Shown here piece after piece: positions 23,517-30,926 of a stretch of DNA of 54,541 nucleotides. The notes beneath the pieces are model-generated. The model worked only from the letters and a program-made list of their open reading frames with translations, had not been told where the DNA came from and made no database searches. The stretch comes from a virus, in IMG/VR virus record IMGVR_UViG_3300025133_000137, positions 1-54,541 of that record; one strand, 5' to 3'. Numbering within the stretch: position 1 is the first letter of the stretch; each line of letters opens with the position of its first letter. A program made the translations under genes and the position numbers.

Positions 23517-23883
23517 CCTTCTCCTCCTTCTCCTTAAGGATAAGATCACGCTGGTGCTTAAAGATTATATCTCTTAGGATGAGCGTATCCTCCATGTCCA
23601 ACGCCAGATTCTTTATGAGATAGTTTAGGAACTGTGCCCATATCTCTACGCCGTTACCCTCCAGCCATGTCCAGAGGAAATCTAACTCCCCTTGTTCATA
23701 GTCAAGCATGTCGGTGATGTCAGAGTTATTGTACTCCCATTCAAGAGTGTCACTAACTTCAATAGTAACAGTGAAGTCCCCTTTTATTTTCCCCTCTGTT
23801 ATCGTAACGTCTCCGTTAAGATCGCTACCATCTATGAATTCCTCTACCTTACCCTCTACAAATACTTCTCTAGTTCCACCCAT
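23500..23883 (-). CDS. Hypothetical acidic protein
   Basis: A 127-residue acidic protein. Residues 1-50 look like beta strands (FVEGKVEEFIDGSDLNGDVTI), the rest helical (LDFLWTWLEGNGVEIWAQFL), and it ends in a lysine/glutamate helix that overlaps the helicase start. TTAAGGAGG precedes the ATG. No family is recognised. Confidence 0.65.
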   Translation of the reverse strand: MGGTREVFVEGKVEEFIDGSDLNGDVTITEGKIKGDFTVTIEVSDTLEWEYNNSDITDMLDYEQGELDFLWTWLEGNGVEIWAQFLNYLIKNLALDMEDTLILRDIIFKHQRDLILKEKEEKDAAKV

Positions 23884-23884
23884 C

Positions 23885-24127
23885 TTAAGCCTCCTTAAAG
23901 TTATAGTAAAAGCGTGGCCGGTGTTGGAATTGTAAGCTCCCCTCTACGTTATCAGCCTTACGTCTAACCACAACATAGGGAGCACCGAACCCCACTACAC
24001 TGAAGTCCTCTTGCAGTTGTGCGGTATCCCATACCTGACCTACCCTATCTTCTAGCTCCTCTCTCTCTGTTGCGTTTCTGTTTGTGTGTGCTACCAGTTG
24101 TCGTCTCAATTGTTCTACTTCGTTCAT
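23885..24127 (-). CDS. Hypothetical protein
   Basis: An 80-residue protein reading MNEVEQLRRQLVAHTNRN. I chose ATG 24127 because GAGGAGGT lies 7 bases upstream; an earlier ATG at 24151 overlaps the neighbour. A helical N-terminus is followed by a strand-rich half (FSVVGFGAPYVVVRRK). It belongs to the run of small early genes. Function unknown. Confidence 0.65.
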   Translation of the reverse strand: MNEVEQLRRQLVAHTNRNATEREELEDRVGQVWDTAQLQEDFSVVGFGAPYVVVRRKADNVEGSLQFQHRPRFYYNFKEA

Positions 24128-24128
24128 G

Positions 24129-24524
24129 CTATACCTCCTCTCTAAGTTCATTCTGGATCTCTCGGTTCATACACTCCGCTTCTTGCCTAGCTACCGGATG
24201 CCATAGGGAATTGATTGGCTCACCTGGTTTGTAGTTATCTCGTGCCCATCGGATAAAGCTCTTCTCCTCTTCCGAAGTAAGGTTACGAAATAACTTAGCA
24301 TCCGCTTTCTCTTGCTTTCTCTCCCGAACAAAATCAAGAGCAGACTTATCCCCAATGAATTCAAAGTCAGCGTTACACCTGAATAATGTTATCTCTGTGT
24401 GGTTATTGTCCTTATCTACAAGGATAATGGTTGTGACTGGGAAGGTATCTCGCTCCCCTCGTGTCTCGCGGGTGCTAACCCCGACTGCTTCAATATGATG
24501 TAGGTTTATATTTATGTTACTCAT
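24129..24524 (-). CDS. Hypothetical protein
   Basis: A 131-residue protein. The N-terminus is beta-rich (NININLHHIEAVGVSTRE, then FPVTTIILVDKDNNHTEITLF) and the C-terminus helical. Residues about 85-100 (FRNLTSEEEKSFIRWARDNY) and the closing Glu-rich helix have no recognised partner. It is the first gene after a 148-base gap that may carry a processing or terminator element. Confidence 0.65.
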   Translation of the reverse strand: MSNININLHHIEAVGVSTRETRGERDTFPVTTIILVDKDNNHTEITLFRCNADFEFIGDKSALDFVRERKQEKADAKLFRNLTSEEEKSFIRWARDNYKPGEPINSLWHPVARQEAECMNREIQNELREEV

Positions 24525-24672
24525 CTCTACTCCTCGTTCTCTGGTTTCTTCTTAGGTTAAAATGGGGATGAGACACCTGATTAAGTGGAATCACAACCAC
24601 TACGGTATGCCTCCCTGTCCGGCTTGGCAGTTAGCTGGCCCTTCCCCAAGTACCAGCTAACCAATCCCTCCC
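24525..24672 (-). other. Intergenic gap with two hairpins
   Basis: No gene is seen here. GTTAGCTGG (24630-24638) pairs perfectly with CCAGCTAAC (24653-24661) across a 14-base loop, and AGTGG (24584-24588) pairs with CCACT (24597-24601). Neither is followed by a T-run in the leftward direction, so they are more likely RNA-processing or stability elements than terminators. I checked for a tRNA and could not fold one. Confidence 0.5.
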
Positions 24673-26055
24673 TTACCCAATAGGTAAAAGGATTCTGTTG
24701 TTCTCTGCTTGTTGTAGTCCTCGGTGAAGAAGCTCACCACCAAGACGTTCCAACTTCATCTGCTTACCCAAGTTAATCTGCTCGTGAGCCACGTAAGTGA
24801 TGGCGTCAGGAACACTAGTTAGCAGCCGACCGTTACCATGAACAGTAGGGTTGTTCAGCATAGTAGTACGGATCTCTTCTTTAAGTCCGGTAGTCATCCA
24901 TGCTGTATTCTCTACCATAGTTTCAAACCACTTATAGGCATCATCAATCTCAATAATAAGAGAATCATTGTAAGCCTTAAGCAATCCGTTAGCATCAATT
25001 AGCATGTCTTCAACAAGACCTGGGAGGTCACGACGGATACGAGAACCACTGTCCCCAGTGTGGTTCCAACGCTTAGTAGTCTTAGCATTGAAATGGTAAC
25101 AGCCGTTACTACACCACTTATTGAAGATGCTAGGAGCGAAAAGAGAACTACCATCCCCATAGATCCCATTCCTTAAGGTCAGAGCGGGAACAGGAACACC
25201 TACTTCATTGTTAGTATAGGCATCTTCTACGTGGACCAACTGAACATGAAGCCTACCATCCCGACAATCATATCGGATGACATGCCAATCGTTTAGGTCT
25301 TCACCAAGACACATGATAACATCTTTAATGTAAGCGCTATTATCATAGGTCGAGTAGGTCTCACTTAGCATAGCATTTAGATGACGCCTTCCATCCTTTC
25401 CCAGTGCAGTACGAAAGAGGTGGTTCTTATTGTAGTGTGTACGAAACAAACCCATACACATTTCCGTAAGCTTATCTCCACCCCGTAACCGAAGCTGCCT
25501 ATCCCATGTCCTAAGGGCACCGGCACCCCCTAAACTACTACATAGCTCTCGGTATGCTTTCCGGTTAATCCGGATAGGCTCTCCCCATGCATCGCCCCGA
25601 AACATGAACTGACCCGAAGGCTGCTCACCCTTAAACTTAACGATGAAACCATTAGCATTTCGTAGGTAATCCTGAGGGTCCTCCTTCTCTTCAAGGTCTT
25701 CGAGGTTAGCCAAGACTTCTTCAAGAGTCTTGGTAGTGAACTGATCCCGAGCACTAGAGAACTTCCGTCCTCTCATGTTAGCAAAGTCTTCCTCTTCCTC
25801 TTCCACAGAAACAGGGGGGGTAGGGGGTTCGATAGACCTAACTTCAAGGTTAGTACTAGTAGCTGTTACAGGTACTAGCATACGAGTAGGCACTTCCTTT
25901 GCCTCGATAATATCAGGTTCTTCTTGTTCTATAGTCACGGTGTCTGCTTCTTCTTCAATCTGCCCACTAAATCCGTTGTCCCTATAAAACTGCATAGCTT
26001 CTTGAGGATTAAGGTTAGGGTGGACTACTCCATTGGGGTCGATGTAGGATAGCAT
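24673..26055 (-). CDS. DUF932-like phage protein
   Basis: A 460-residue protein. Residues 1-110 are acidic and low-complexity. The remainder resembles DUF932-type phage/plasmid proteins: ALTLRNGIYGDGSSLFAPSIFNKWCSNGCYHFNAK-type layout, where a conserved turn is followed by CxNG, and then WNHTGD. The molecular function of that family is unknown. It has its own promoter of the shared three-box type at 26129-26158 and a leader hairpin, so it is probably made in quantity early. Confidence 0.65.
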   Translation of the reverse strand: MLSYIDPNGVVHPNLNPQEAMQFYRDNGFSGQIEEEADTVTIEQEEPDIIEAKEVPTRMLVPVTATSTNLEVRSIEPPTPPVSVEEEEEDFANMRGRKFSSARDQFTTKTLEEVLANLEDLEEKEDPQDYLRNANGFIVKFKGEQPSGQFMFRGDAWGEPIRINRKAYRELCSSLGGAGALRTWDRQLRLRGGDKLTEMCMGLFRTHYNKNHLFRTALGKDGRRHLNAMLSETYSTYDNSAYIKDVIMCLGEDLNDWHVIRYDCRDGRLHVQLVHVEDAYTNNEVGVPVPALTLRNGIYGDGSSLFAPSIFNKWCSNGCYHFNAKTTKRWNHTGDSGSRIRRDLPGLVEDMLIDANGLLKAYNDSLIIEIDDAYKWFETMVENTAWMTTGLKEEIRTTMLNNPTVHGNGRLLTSVPDAITYVAHEQINLGKQMKLERLGGELLHRGLQQAENNRILLPIG

Positions 26056-26100
26056 GAATGCTCCATTAGTATTGTTATTGTTAGGGAAAGGTTGTTACCA

Positions 26101-26124
26101 ATGCCGGCTCTCGTTGACCGGCAT
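26101..26124 (-). promoter_or_regulatory. Leader stem-loop of the DUF932-like gene
   Basis: ATGCCGG (26101-26107) pairs perfectly with CCGGCAT (26118-26124) around a 10-base loop. It would lie at the very 5' end of the transcript started by the promoter just upstream (start expected near 26122), a position that protects mRNA from 5' degradation. Confidence 0.55.
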
Positions 26125-26128
26125 CGCC

Positions 26129-26158
26129 AGTGTATCACCAGGTGTCACCCCAGGTCAA
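26129..26158 (-). promoter_or_regulatory. Early promoter P3 with palindrome in spacer
   Basis: Read leftward: -35 TTGACC (26153-26158), 18-base spacer, -10 TACACT (26129-26134). The spacer holds the palindrome GGTGACACC (26141-26149). ATCA begins exactly 13 bases upstream of the -35 (26168-26171). TGCGCCAC (26220-26227) ends 61 bases upstream, with a second TGCACCAC (26200-26207) 20 bases closer. Promoters P1 and P2 share the 61- and 13-base positions. The -35 overlaps the last codon of the preceding gene. Confidence 0.75.
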
Positions 26159-26451
26159 CTCGATTTGTGATTTGCCAGTTTCAAGTACCGATCCCACGAG
26201 TGGTGCATCGGATCGTCAAGTGGCGCATCGGCCAGTGCTTCTTCTATCTCTTCTTTTCTATACTCCTCTACTAATTCTTCTGCTGTATTCTCTTCTGCTT
26301 TAAGTCTTAGGTAATCATCTATTAGTTCTTCTAAGTTTATATCTCCTTCTTGTGTAGATACTACGAAATCGTCTGCCTCAATATCTATCTTGGTACACTT
26401 AAGTGGGGTGATAGATGTTACTTGGTATAAGCACCAATCAAAGTGAGCCAT
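26155..26451 (-). CDS. Hypothetical acidic protein
   Basis: A 98-residue protein with a basic-neutral start (MAHFDWCLYQVTSITPLK) and a very acidic middle (LEELIDDYLRLKAEENTAEELVEE, as two helices). The last 30 residues lie over the upstream control boxes of P3, so their sequence is partly constrained by promoter function. TAATG overlap with the preceding gene. Function unknown. Confidence 0.6.
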   Translation of the reverse strand: MAHFDWCLYQVTSITPLKCTKIDIEADDFVVSTQEGDINLEELIDDYLRLKAEENTAEELVEEYRKEEIEEALADAPLDDPMHHSWDRYLKLANHKSS

Positions 26452-26837
26452 TAGATACCTCCTTCTAGTAAGTGTTGTTCTAGATCCTTGAAAGCTTTAT
26501 CAGGTATGAGGTCAACCCACTCATCCTCACGGCAGCTATAAAGGACACGTCCATAGATGGGGTTACCATTAGCAGTCCATCGACCCTCCTTTCTGCGTTG
26601 ACTTTCAGGAAGTATAATCTCCTTAATCCTAATGATCTCTACTGTCGCTGGACTAGGGGGATTTACCCTATCTCCCGGTACTTCATCTGTATAATGATAG
26701 TGAACGAGAGCCTCTACTGTCTCCCCACTATCCAGCTCTATCTCTACCTCCTCCTTCTCACTACTAACTGTCTCGTAAGGGGTAACCCTCACGTAGTCTC
26801 TTTCATGGTCATGTTCCCAGTGTCTATCTTCTCTCAT
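26451..26837 (-). CDS. Hypothetical protein
   Basis: A 128-residue protein starting MREDRHWEHDHERDYVRV. It has beta-rich segments with Glu clusters and a short aromatic C-terminal part (WTANGNPIYGRVLYSCREDEW). Its final codons GGAGGTATC double as the ribosome site of the following gene. No family recognised. Confidence 0.62.
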   Translation of the reverse strand: MREDRHWEHDHERDYVRVTPYETVSSEKEEVEIELDSGETVEALVHYHYTDEVPGDRVNPPSPATVEIIRIKEIILPESQRRKEGRWTANGNPIYGRVLYSCREDEWVDLIPDKAFKDLEQHLLEGGI

Positions 26838-26839
26838 TA

Positions 26840-27028
26840 CTACTCCACTTTGTACTGTGTTTTTCTAAAGGTAACCAAGTCCCCAGCTATGGGGCTAAAC
26901 GTAAGAGCCTGCACCTCCATCGATGCTTGAGCCCCCTCACGCCAATAGAATCTAATCACTCTTACTGTCTCACTAGGAGCAGCATCTTTGAGGACAGACT
27001 TCAAAGCAAATGGGGGAAGCCTAATCAT
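26840..27028 (-). CDS. Small hypothetical protein
   Basis: A 62-residue protein with alternating strand-like segments (VRVIRFYWREG, ASMEVQALTFSP, DLVTFRKTQYKVE), suggesting a small beta barrel. It overlaps the upstream gene by 8 bases. Function unknown. Confidence 0.58.
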   Translation of the reverse strand: MIRLPPFALKSVLKDAAPSETVRVIRFYWREGAQASMEVQALTFSPIAGDLVTFRKTQYKVE

Positions 27029-27227
27029 TCTCCTTCAACCTCTGTTTGATTAACTGCCCAACTAGGTGGGTTAGCTGCTTAACCTCTTTACGCAAGCATC
27101 CCACCTCCTCATAAACACAGTCGGAATACCACATGGTATCCCTAACAAGTTCATATAGCCTCTTGCCTTCGGGAGGGTTTCTTACTGCGGCTTCTATTTT
27201 ATGGAGATGTTCATTCGGATGTGACAT
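27021..27227 (-). CDS. Small helical hypothetical protein
   Basis: A 68-residue protein, probably helical and coiled-coil near its end (EVGCLRKEVKQLTHLVGQLIKQRL). It overlaps both neighbours by a few bases, which supports it as part of a tightly coupled early operon. Function unknown. Confidence 0.58.
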   Translation of the reverse strand: MSHPNEHLHKIEAAVRNPPEGKRLYELVRDTMWYSDCVYEEVGCLRKEVKQLTHLVGQLIKQRLKEND

Positions 27228-27825
27228 CTTCAGCCTCCGCTATAAAGTCAAAGTTACTAGCGACTAGAAGACGAACCACTTCTGAACGTCGGCTATACTC
27301 CTCCTCCCATGTCATGTCATACTGGGTATCATAGTAGTTAGCTCCGTTATAGTCCCCTTCCTCGATGCAGGATTGCATCGAGTCCCTGTTATCATCAAGC
27401 ATTTCATCAGCCTCAGCTAGTTTCCTAGCTTCATTGAGTAATAGCTTCCACTCTTCACCAAGAGCATGCCACGGCAGGTAATAGCCCGGACCTCTCCACA
27501 TTAGACAAGTAATATACTTCTCAACTAGCTTTTGACTAACTTCAAAGGCATGGGTCTTCGTTAGTAACTGCCGGTCCCCTTCCGTCTGGTGCTCTTGGTC
27601 TTGCATGATTGCATTAGCATCGTATGTTCTATCGTTATCGTAATACTTCCCAGGTAAACCGTGGGCACATCTATGGAGCCGATACGACTGCAAGGTGCCC
27701 TTGAACCAAGGTGCTCGGTTTAGATAAGCATCTAAGATTACATTAGCTAAGAGATCACCCAGAGCCTCTGCTGATTCCGCTTGGAGACAATCTCCCTTCT
27801 CTTGTGCTAACTTTGGGTTATCCAT
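27211..27825 (-). CDS. Hypothetical protein
   Basis: A 204-residue protein starting MDNPKLAQEKGDCL. I chose ATG 27825 because GGAGGG lies 5 bases upstream; in-frame ATGs at 27837 and 27840 overlap the neighbour further. The protein is helical and acidic, with Trp and Tyr clusters (WRGPGYYLPWHALGEEW). No domain recognised. Confidence 0.62.
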   Translation of the reverse strand: MDNPKLAQEKGDCLQAESAEALGDLLANVILDAYLNRAPWFKGTLQSYRLHRCAHGLPGKYYDNDRTYDANAIMQDQEHQTEGDRQLLTKTHAFEVSQKLVEKYITCLMWRGPGYYLPWHALGEEWKLLLNEARKLAEADEMLDDNRDSMQSCIEEGDYNGANYYDTQYDMTWEEEYSRRSEVVRLLVASNFDFIAEAEDVTSE

Positions 27826-28132
27826 TGAGCCCTCCATCACAGTCGGGATCTTCTATGATACCAGCAGCATAGAGGGAGCGTTCAACCTCTTCCCTAGCTA
27901 GCGCATCCTCTTCTTTTCTGTACTCCTCTAGGTCAGGTAGGTTCAGGTTCCTAACTGCATAGGGTAGTTCCTCTGCACTCTCTTGTAGCTTAGAGATATG
28001 GCGTACCTCTGCTACATCCTCAAGCCTAAGTATCTGCCGCTTAACCTTTAAGATAAGAGGCGGGTTGTATATATCGTTTGGGTCTAGTCTCTCTAGTACT
28101 TCTTCTAGTAGTTCTATTATCTGCTGTTTCAT
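27818..28132 (-). CDS. Hypothetical protein
   Basis: A 104-residue protein. The first 20 residues form a clear amphipathic helix (QQIIELLEEVLERLD), followed by further charged helices. It overlaps the Gp88-like gene stop by ATGA and the next gene by 8 bases. Function unknown. Confidence 0.6.
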   Translation of the reverse strand: MKQQIIELLEEVLERLDPNDIYNPPLILKVKRQILRLEDVAEVRHISKLQESAEELPYAVRNLNLPDLEEYRKEEDALAREEVERSLYAAGIIEDPDCDGGLNG

Positions 28133-28950
28133 GCTGACCTCTTCGGTTTGGTTAAGTTAATTGCCCACTCTATGTTCTCTTTTGCTAGCTTCTTCCAGTA
28201 TCCTCTTGCTTTATTATCGTGGTTGATGAACCCTACTACCTCTGGTCCCTCTTCCTTAGGGTCACAAAGCCCACAATTATTACATGTTAATGGCCTTTTC
28301 CCTAAGGCTGTCGCCATCTGCTCATAGCAAACAACCCCTTGCTTACCAGCAGGAGTAGTGAAGGTAGCTCCATTCTCGTTAAGCCAACCAGAAGGTAGGG
28401 TTACTGTCGCTCGACTAAACCCTAGAGCATCTATCACATAGTCAGCTTGAGCGAACAGCCCCATCTTCAGTCCCTTAACAGGGAGAGAAGCACAGTAGAG
28501 GTCTTGATCTCCCCGCCTAGCTACCAGGAAAGGGAAGTGAGTATAGCTAAGCCAACCTAGTTCCTCTTCCCTAACCTTGTCATGAGCAGAGCGTACCTCC
28601 TTAGGGTCACATCTAGCAGAGTCCCCTAGCATTACGTTCCTAACGTACTTAGCTGACCAGGAACGACCAGCTAAAGCTCGGTCAATGGTGTAGTGGGTAA
28701 GTACTTCAGCGTACTTACCTGCATCCTTCCACCTCTTAATCTTCCTAGCCATACTAGAGTGTGCCATCCCTGGTGTACCGGGATGGGAATAGCAGTTATC
28801 ACCGCTGTCAGCATCCTCTCTAGTTGGGTCTAAGGGGCAGCCCTTACAGGAAGCGTAGCTCTCCTCCCTAGTCTCTCCTACATAAGAGACTGGGATAGCC
28901 CCTAGCTTAGTTGCTGTTGTCGCCTTAAGCCACAGTAGTTTAGGTTTCAT
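28129..28950 (-). CDS. Gp88-like phage protein with C-terminal CxxCxxC
   Basis: A 273-residue protein. Cysteines near residues 35-55 (SCKGCPLD, NCYSH) and the C-terminal CNNCGLCDP preceded by EQMATALGKRPLT match the pattern of the mycobacteriophage Gp88-like family, which has conserved metal-binding cysteines and an unknown role. A central YASLPVKGLKMGL-type region is not recognised. The cysteine layout suggests Zn or Fe-S binding. The start overlaps the upstream stop as ATGA. Family membership is judged from motif layout only. Confidence 0.6.
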   Translation of the reverse strand: MKPKLLWLKATTATKLGAIPVSYVGETREESYASCKGCPLDPTREDADSGDNCYSHPGTPGMAHSSMARKIKRWKDAGKYAEVLTHYTIDRALAGRSWSAKYVRNVMLGDSARCDPKEVRSAHDKVREEELGWLSYTHFPFLVARRGDQDLYCASLPVKGLKMGLFAQADYVIDALGFSRATVTLPSGWLNENGATFTTPAGKQGVVCYEQMATALGKRPLTCNNCGLCDPKEEGPEVVGFINHDNKARGYWKKLAKENIEWAINLTKPKRSA

Positions 28951-29177
28951 CGGACACTATCCTTTGGCTTACCTGTTAGGTTGGCTAAGCTTATGTGGAA
29001 CCTACGTTCAGGCTCCGGGTCGCCTTCCTCTACCCTACGGTCTGCTAGCCGTTGGCTTTCCTTCGCTATGGACTGAAGAGATGTTAGTAATCTCTCGTCG
29101 ATAGTCCTGACTACCTCCTCTAACTGCATCATACTTAAGTACAATGCAGCCTCTTGTTCATCCAGTTCGACAGCCAT
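28947..29177 (-). CDS. Small helical hypothetical protein
   Basis: A 76-residue protein, helical in its first 50 residues (LDEQEAALYLSMMQLEEVVRTI), followed by a basic tail. TAATG overlap with the preceding gene and ATGA overlap with the next show tight coupling. Function unknown. Confidence 0.6.
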   Translation of the reverse strand: MAVELDEQEAALYLSMMQLEEVVRTIDERLLTSLQSIAKESQRLADRRVEEGDPEPERRFHISLANLTGKPKDSVR

Positions 29178-29500
29178 TAGATCCCTCCTTCGAAGAGATG
29201 AGTTAGGTCACCTGCTTTTATTGCTGAGTCCCACTCTTTATCAGTCCAGCTAGGGTAGTGCTTAGCTCCTTCAGGGATAACCTCAAGGTTATCGGGGTTA
29301 GCTGCGAGGAATGCCTCAATCCCTGCTTCACTATCAAAGCCAGGGACTACCTGGCATTCATCCTCTAGCTCATCTTCATCACGGTTACGGAGATACTCTC
29401 GTGCCTCCTCTGTAAAGATACCTACCCAACCTGTACCAGGTATACATATCTCTTCTACTTCTACTCCTGCTTCTATGCCTTCTACGAATAGTAATCCCAT
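29177..29500 (-). CDS. Hypothetical acidic protein, first gene after leftward promoter P2
   Basis: A 107-residue acidic protein starting MGLLFVEGIEAGVEVEEI. I chose ATG 29500 because GAGGAG lies about 9 bases upstream; the earlier in-frame ATG at 29548 has no ribosome site. It would be the first gene read from P2, with an 87-base leader. The first gene of an early phage operon is often a host-takeover factor, but nothing in this sequence says so. Confidence 0.65.
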   Translation of the reverse strand: MGLLFVEGIEAGVEVEEICIPGTGWVGIFTEEAREYLRNRDEDELEDECQVVPGFDSEAGIEAFLAANPDNLEVIPEGAKHYPSWTDKEWDSAIKAGDLTHLFEGGI

Positions 29501-29593
29501 CGTCTTCTTCTCCTCTATTGTTTCTATTAATAAATATCTAAGTAGCATATCGAGTGAGCCGGTTTCGTCGTCGGTTTGCTCGGTGCTGGATTG

Positions 29594-29622
29594 AGCTTAT
29601 CGTTCGGTGTCACCGCCGTCAA
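29594..29622 (-). promoter_or_regulatory. Early leftward promoter P2 with palindrome in spacer
   Basis: Read leftward: -35 TTGACG (29617-29622), 17-base spacer, -10 TAAGCT (29594-29599). The palindrome GGTGACACC (29606-29614) lies in the spacer. ATCA starts exactly 13 bases upstream of the -35 (29632-29635). TGCACCAC (29684-29691) ends 61 bases upstream. A partial copy (TGCACCGA, 29664-29671) lies 20 bases closer, as in P3. This promoter would drive the 29500-13784 arm. Confidence 0.78.
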
Positions 29623-29731
29623 GGTTGAATTTGATTCTCGGCGTTGGCTGGTGGTTTTGCAGGTCGGTGCAAATCAGGGCGGCGTGGTGCATCGGTCGTT
29701 TTGAGACATCGGAAAAGGTAACCAATGGCAT
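29597..29731 (-). CDS. Possible 44-residue early peptide
   Basis: ATG at 29731 follows a perfect AGGAGGT at about 7 bases, and the same AGGAGGTACGC element is present a second time 16 bases further upstream. The peptide reads MPLVTFSDVSKRPMHH and ends at 29597. No family is recognised and no promoter is obvious upstream. P2 and its control boxes overlap the coding sequence, so it may be a chance frame behind good ribosome sites. Confidence 0.4.
   Translation of the reverse strand: MPLVTFSDVSKRPMHHAALICTDLQNHQPTPRIKFNLDGGDTER
29711..29724. repeat. 14-bp repeat GGAAAAGGTAACCA, copy 1
   Basis: Identical to 29887-29900. The core GGTAACC is palindromic. The two copies lie in the divergent control region between P2 and P1. 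Confidence 0.85.
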
Positions 29732-29939
29732 CAGCGTACCTCCTATTGGCGTACCTCCTTGTATATCTTTACGTATTGGGAGGGAAGCGGGCAGGCGATA
29801 GGCAAGGTCAGAATCATAAAGCCTTATAATGCCATAGATAAGGGGTCGAATTAGGGGGGTTTGCGCCAGTTGCACCACGACCAGCAGGAAAAGGTAACCA
29901 GCGAAAGGTGACGTTTGCGGCTGAATATCAAAATGGTGC
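29732..29939. other. Divergent control region between leftward and rightward arms
   Basis: No convincing gene. It contains the duplicated AGGAGGTACGC ribosome-site element (minus strand, about 29733-29760), an AT-rich TTATAAT stretch at 29824-29830, the paired boxes TGCGCCA (29862-29868) and TGCACCAC (29871-29878) of P1, and the second copy of GGAAAAGGTAACCA. Confidence 0.6.
29887..29900. repeat. 14-bp repeat GGAAAAGGTAACCA, copy 2
   Basis: Identical to 29711-29724; it ends 39 bases upstream of the P1 -35 hexamer. Confidence 0.85.
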
Positions 29940-29968
29940 TTGCATGGTGTCACCAGCATGACGATACT
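29940..29968 (+). promoter_or_regulatory. Early rightward promoter P1 with palindrome in spacer
   Basis: -35 TTGCAT (29940-29945), 17-base spacer, -10 GATACT (29963-29968). The palindrome GGTGTCACC (29946-29954) abuts the -35. ATCA starts exactly 13 bases upstream of the -35 (29927-29930) and TGCACCAC (29871-29878) ends 61 bases upstream. The layout equals that of P2 and P3. Expected transcript start is near 29975, giving a 44-base leader to the gene at 30019. Confidence 0.75.
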
Positions 29969-30018
29969 GGAATCGGGTCGCAATTCAGCGCCCATTAATA
30001 GAATAGAAAGAGGAAAAA

Positions 30019-30786
30019 ATGAAACATTCACTAAACGCGGAATCAACACTGCGCAGAATCGTAGAATCGGCACCTATGTTAGATAAGGTGGGTATGCTCG
30101 AAGAGTGCGCGCATGACTATATATACAATGAGGCTACAACTAGCCCTATTGTAGCGTCGGCAATGAGTACGGTGTTTGCAGAGGTAAATTACAAGCCCAA
30201 CAGGGACGGGGGATTTACCACGTCTAAAGCAAAGCTCAAGGCTCGGCTCATGGGGCAACTGGCGAAAGTGTTAGCCGCCAAAGCAGCGCCACCAAAGAAG
30301 CGGGGATTCGACATCAACGACTACCTACCTGAAAATGAGAAGGAAGAGACCTTCCAATATGGCGGGCTAAGTTTTCAAGGGAAGGACCCATGGACAGAAC
30401 GACCTTCAGAAAAGGTAAAGCCCCCCACACCAGAGACCGAATTAGAACGGCTTCAACGTGAGTTGCGAGAAATGAAGGCTTTGCTAGCCAAGCCCGAAAC
30501 GCGAAAGACAGCCCAACCGGATGTGATCGCATGCAAGCTTACAAAGCTTACCCCATCGGCAGCGGACAAATACCCTGCCACCGTGAATATTAAGGTGTGG
30601 GTAGGAAAGAAGGCTACAAGCTATAAGCTCACATTTGGTGGTGATCTAACGACCTATGACAAGATAGCCGGTCAAAATGTTGTAGTAGACAAGTCCAAGG
30701 TGCTAACTAGTGATGTTCGGAAGGAGTTAGCCCTCGCTTGGGAGCGCGCTACCATGACTTTCGCTAATATTGACCAGTGGCTATAG
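30019..30786 (+). CDS. Hypothetical protein, first gene of the rightward early arm
   Basis: A 255-residue protein. Residues 1-70 are helical and acidic. Residues 70-130 are basic with Pro-rich spacing. A heptad-like helix lies around 140-160 (ELERLQRELREMKALLAK). The C-terminal 85 residues look like a compact alpha/beta domain (VNIKVWVGKKATSYKLTF). GAGG precedes the ATG. No family is recognised. It is read from P1, so it is probably early. Confidence 0.68.
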   Translation: MKHSLNAESTLRRIVESAPMLDKVGMLEECAHDYIYNEATTSPIVASAMSTVFAEVNYKPNRDGGFTTSKAKLKARLMGQLAKVLAAKAAPPKKRGFDINDYLPENEKEETFQYGGLSFQGKDPWTERPSEKVKPPTPETELERLQRELREMKALLAKPETRKTAQPDVIACKLTKLTPSAADKYPATVNIKVWVGKKATSYKLTFGGDLTTYDKIAGQNVVVDKSKVLTSDVRKELALAWERATMTFANIDQWL

Positions 30787-30926
30787 GTAGTCCAGAAGAG
30801 GGGATCACTATCTTCGTATTGGTGGTCCTTTCGATTCCCTGGATACTGATAATACTAGGGATCACACCCTATTAACGAGAACAAATAAACCTAAGAAGCC
30901 CCCACAAGGGGGCGAAGGAATAAAGA
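30787..30926 (+). other. Gap with GC-rich hairpin before the next gene
   Basis: GCCCCC (30898-30903) pairs with GGGGGC (30908-30913) around an ACAA tetraloop, ending 13 bases before the next ATG and next to its GAAGGA ribosome site. There is no T-run downstream on the plus strand. It may tune translation; on the minus strand it is followed by TTCTTAGGTTTATTT and could stop antisense reads. No gene is seen in the 140 bases. Confidence 0.5.

Noticed and set aside
24525-24672. Possible tRNA gene
   Set aside because: Two hairpins are present but no acceptor stem, T-arm consensus or anticodon loop could be assembled on either strand.
26451-29200. Shared C-termini LLEGGI and LFEGGI in two unrelated early proteins
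   Set aside because: In both genes the GGAGG(T/G)ATC codons are the ribosome site of the overlapping next gene, so the likeness comes from the DNA signal and not from common descent.
29732-30073. Upstream extension of the 44-codon leftward frame
   Set aside because: The extension has no ribosome site, crosses P1 and runs into the opposite gene; only the part from 29731 has a good start.
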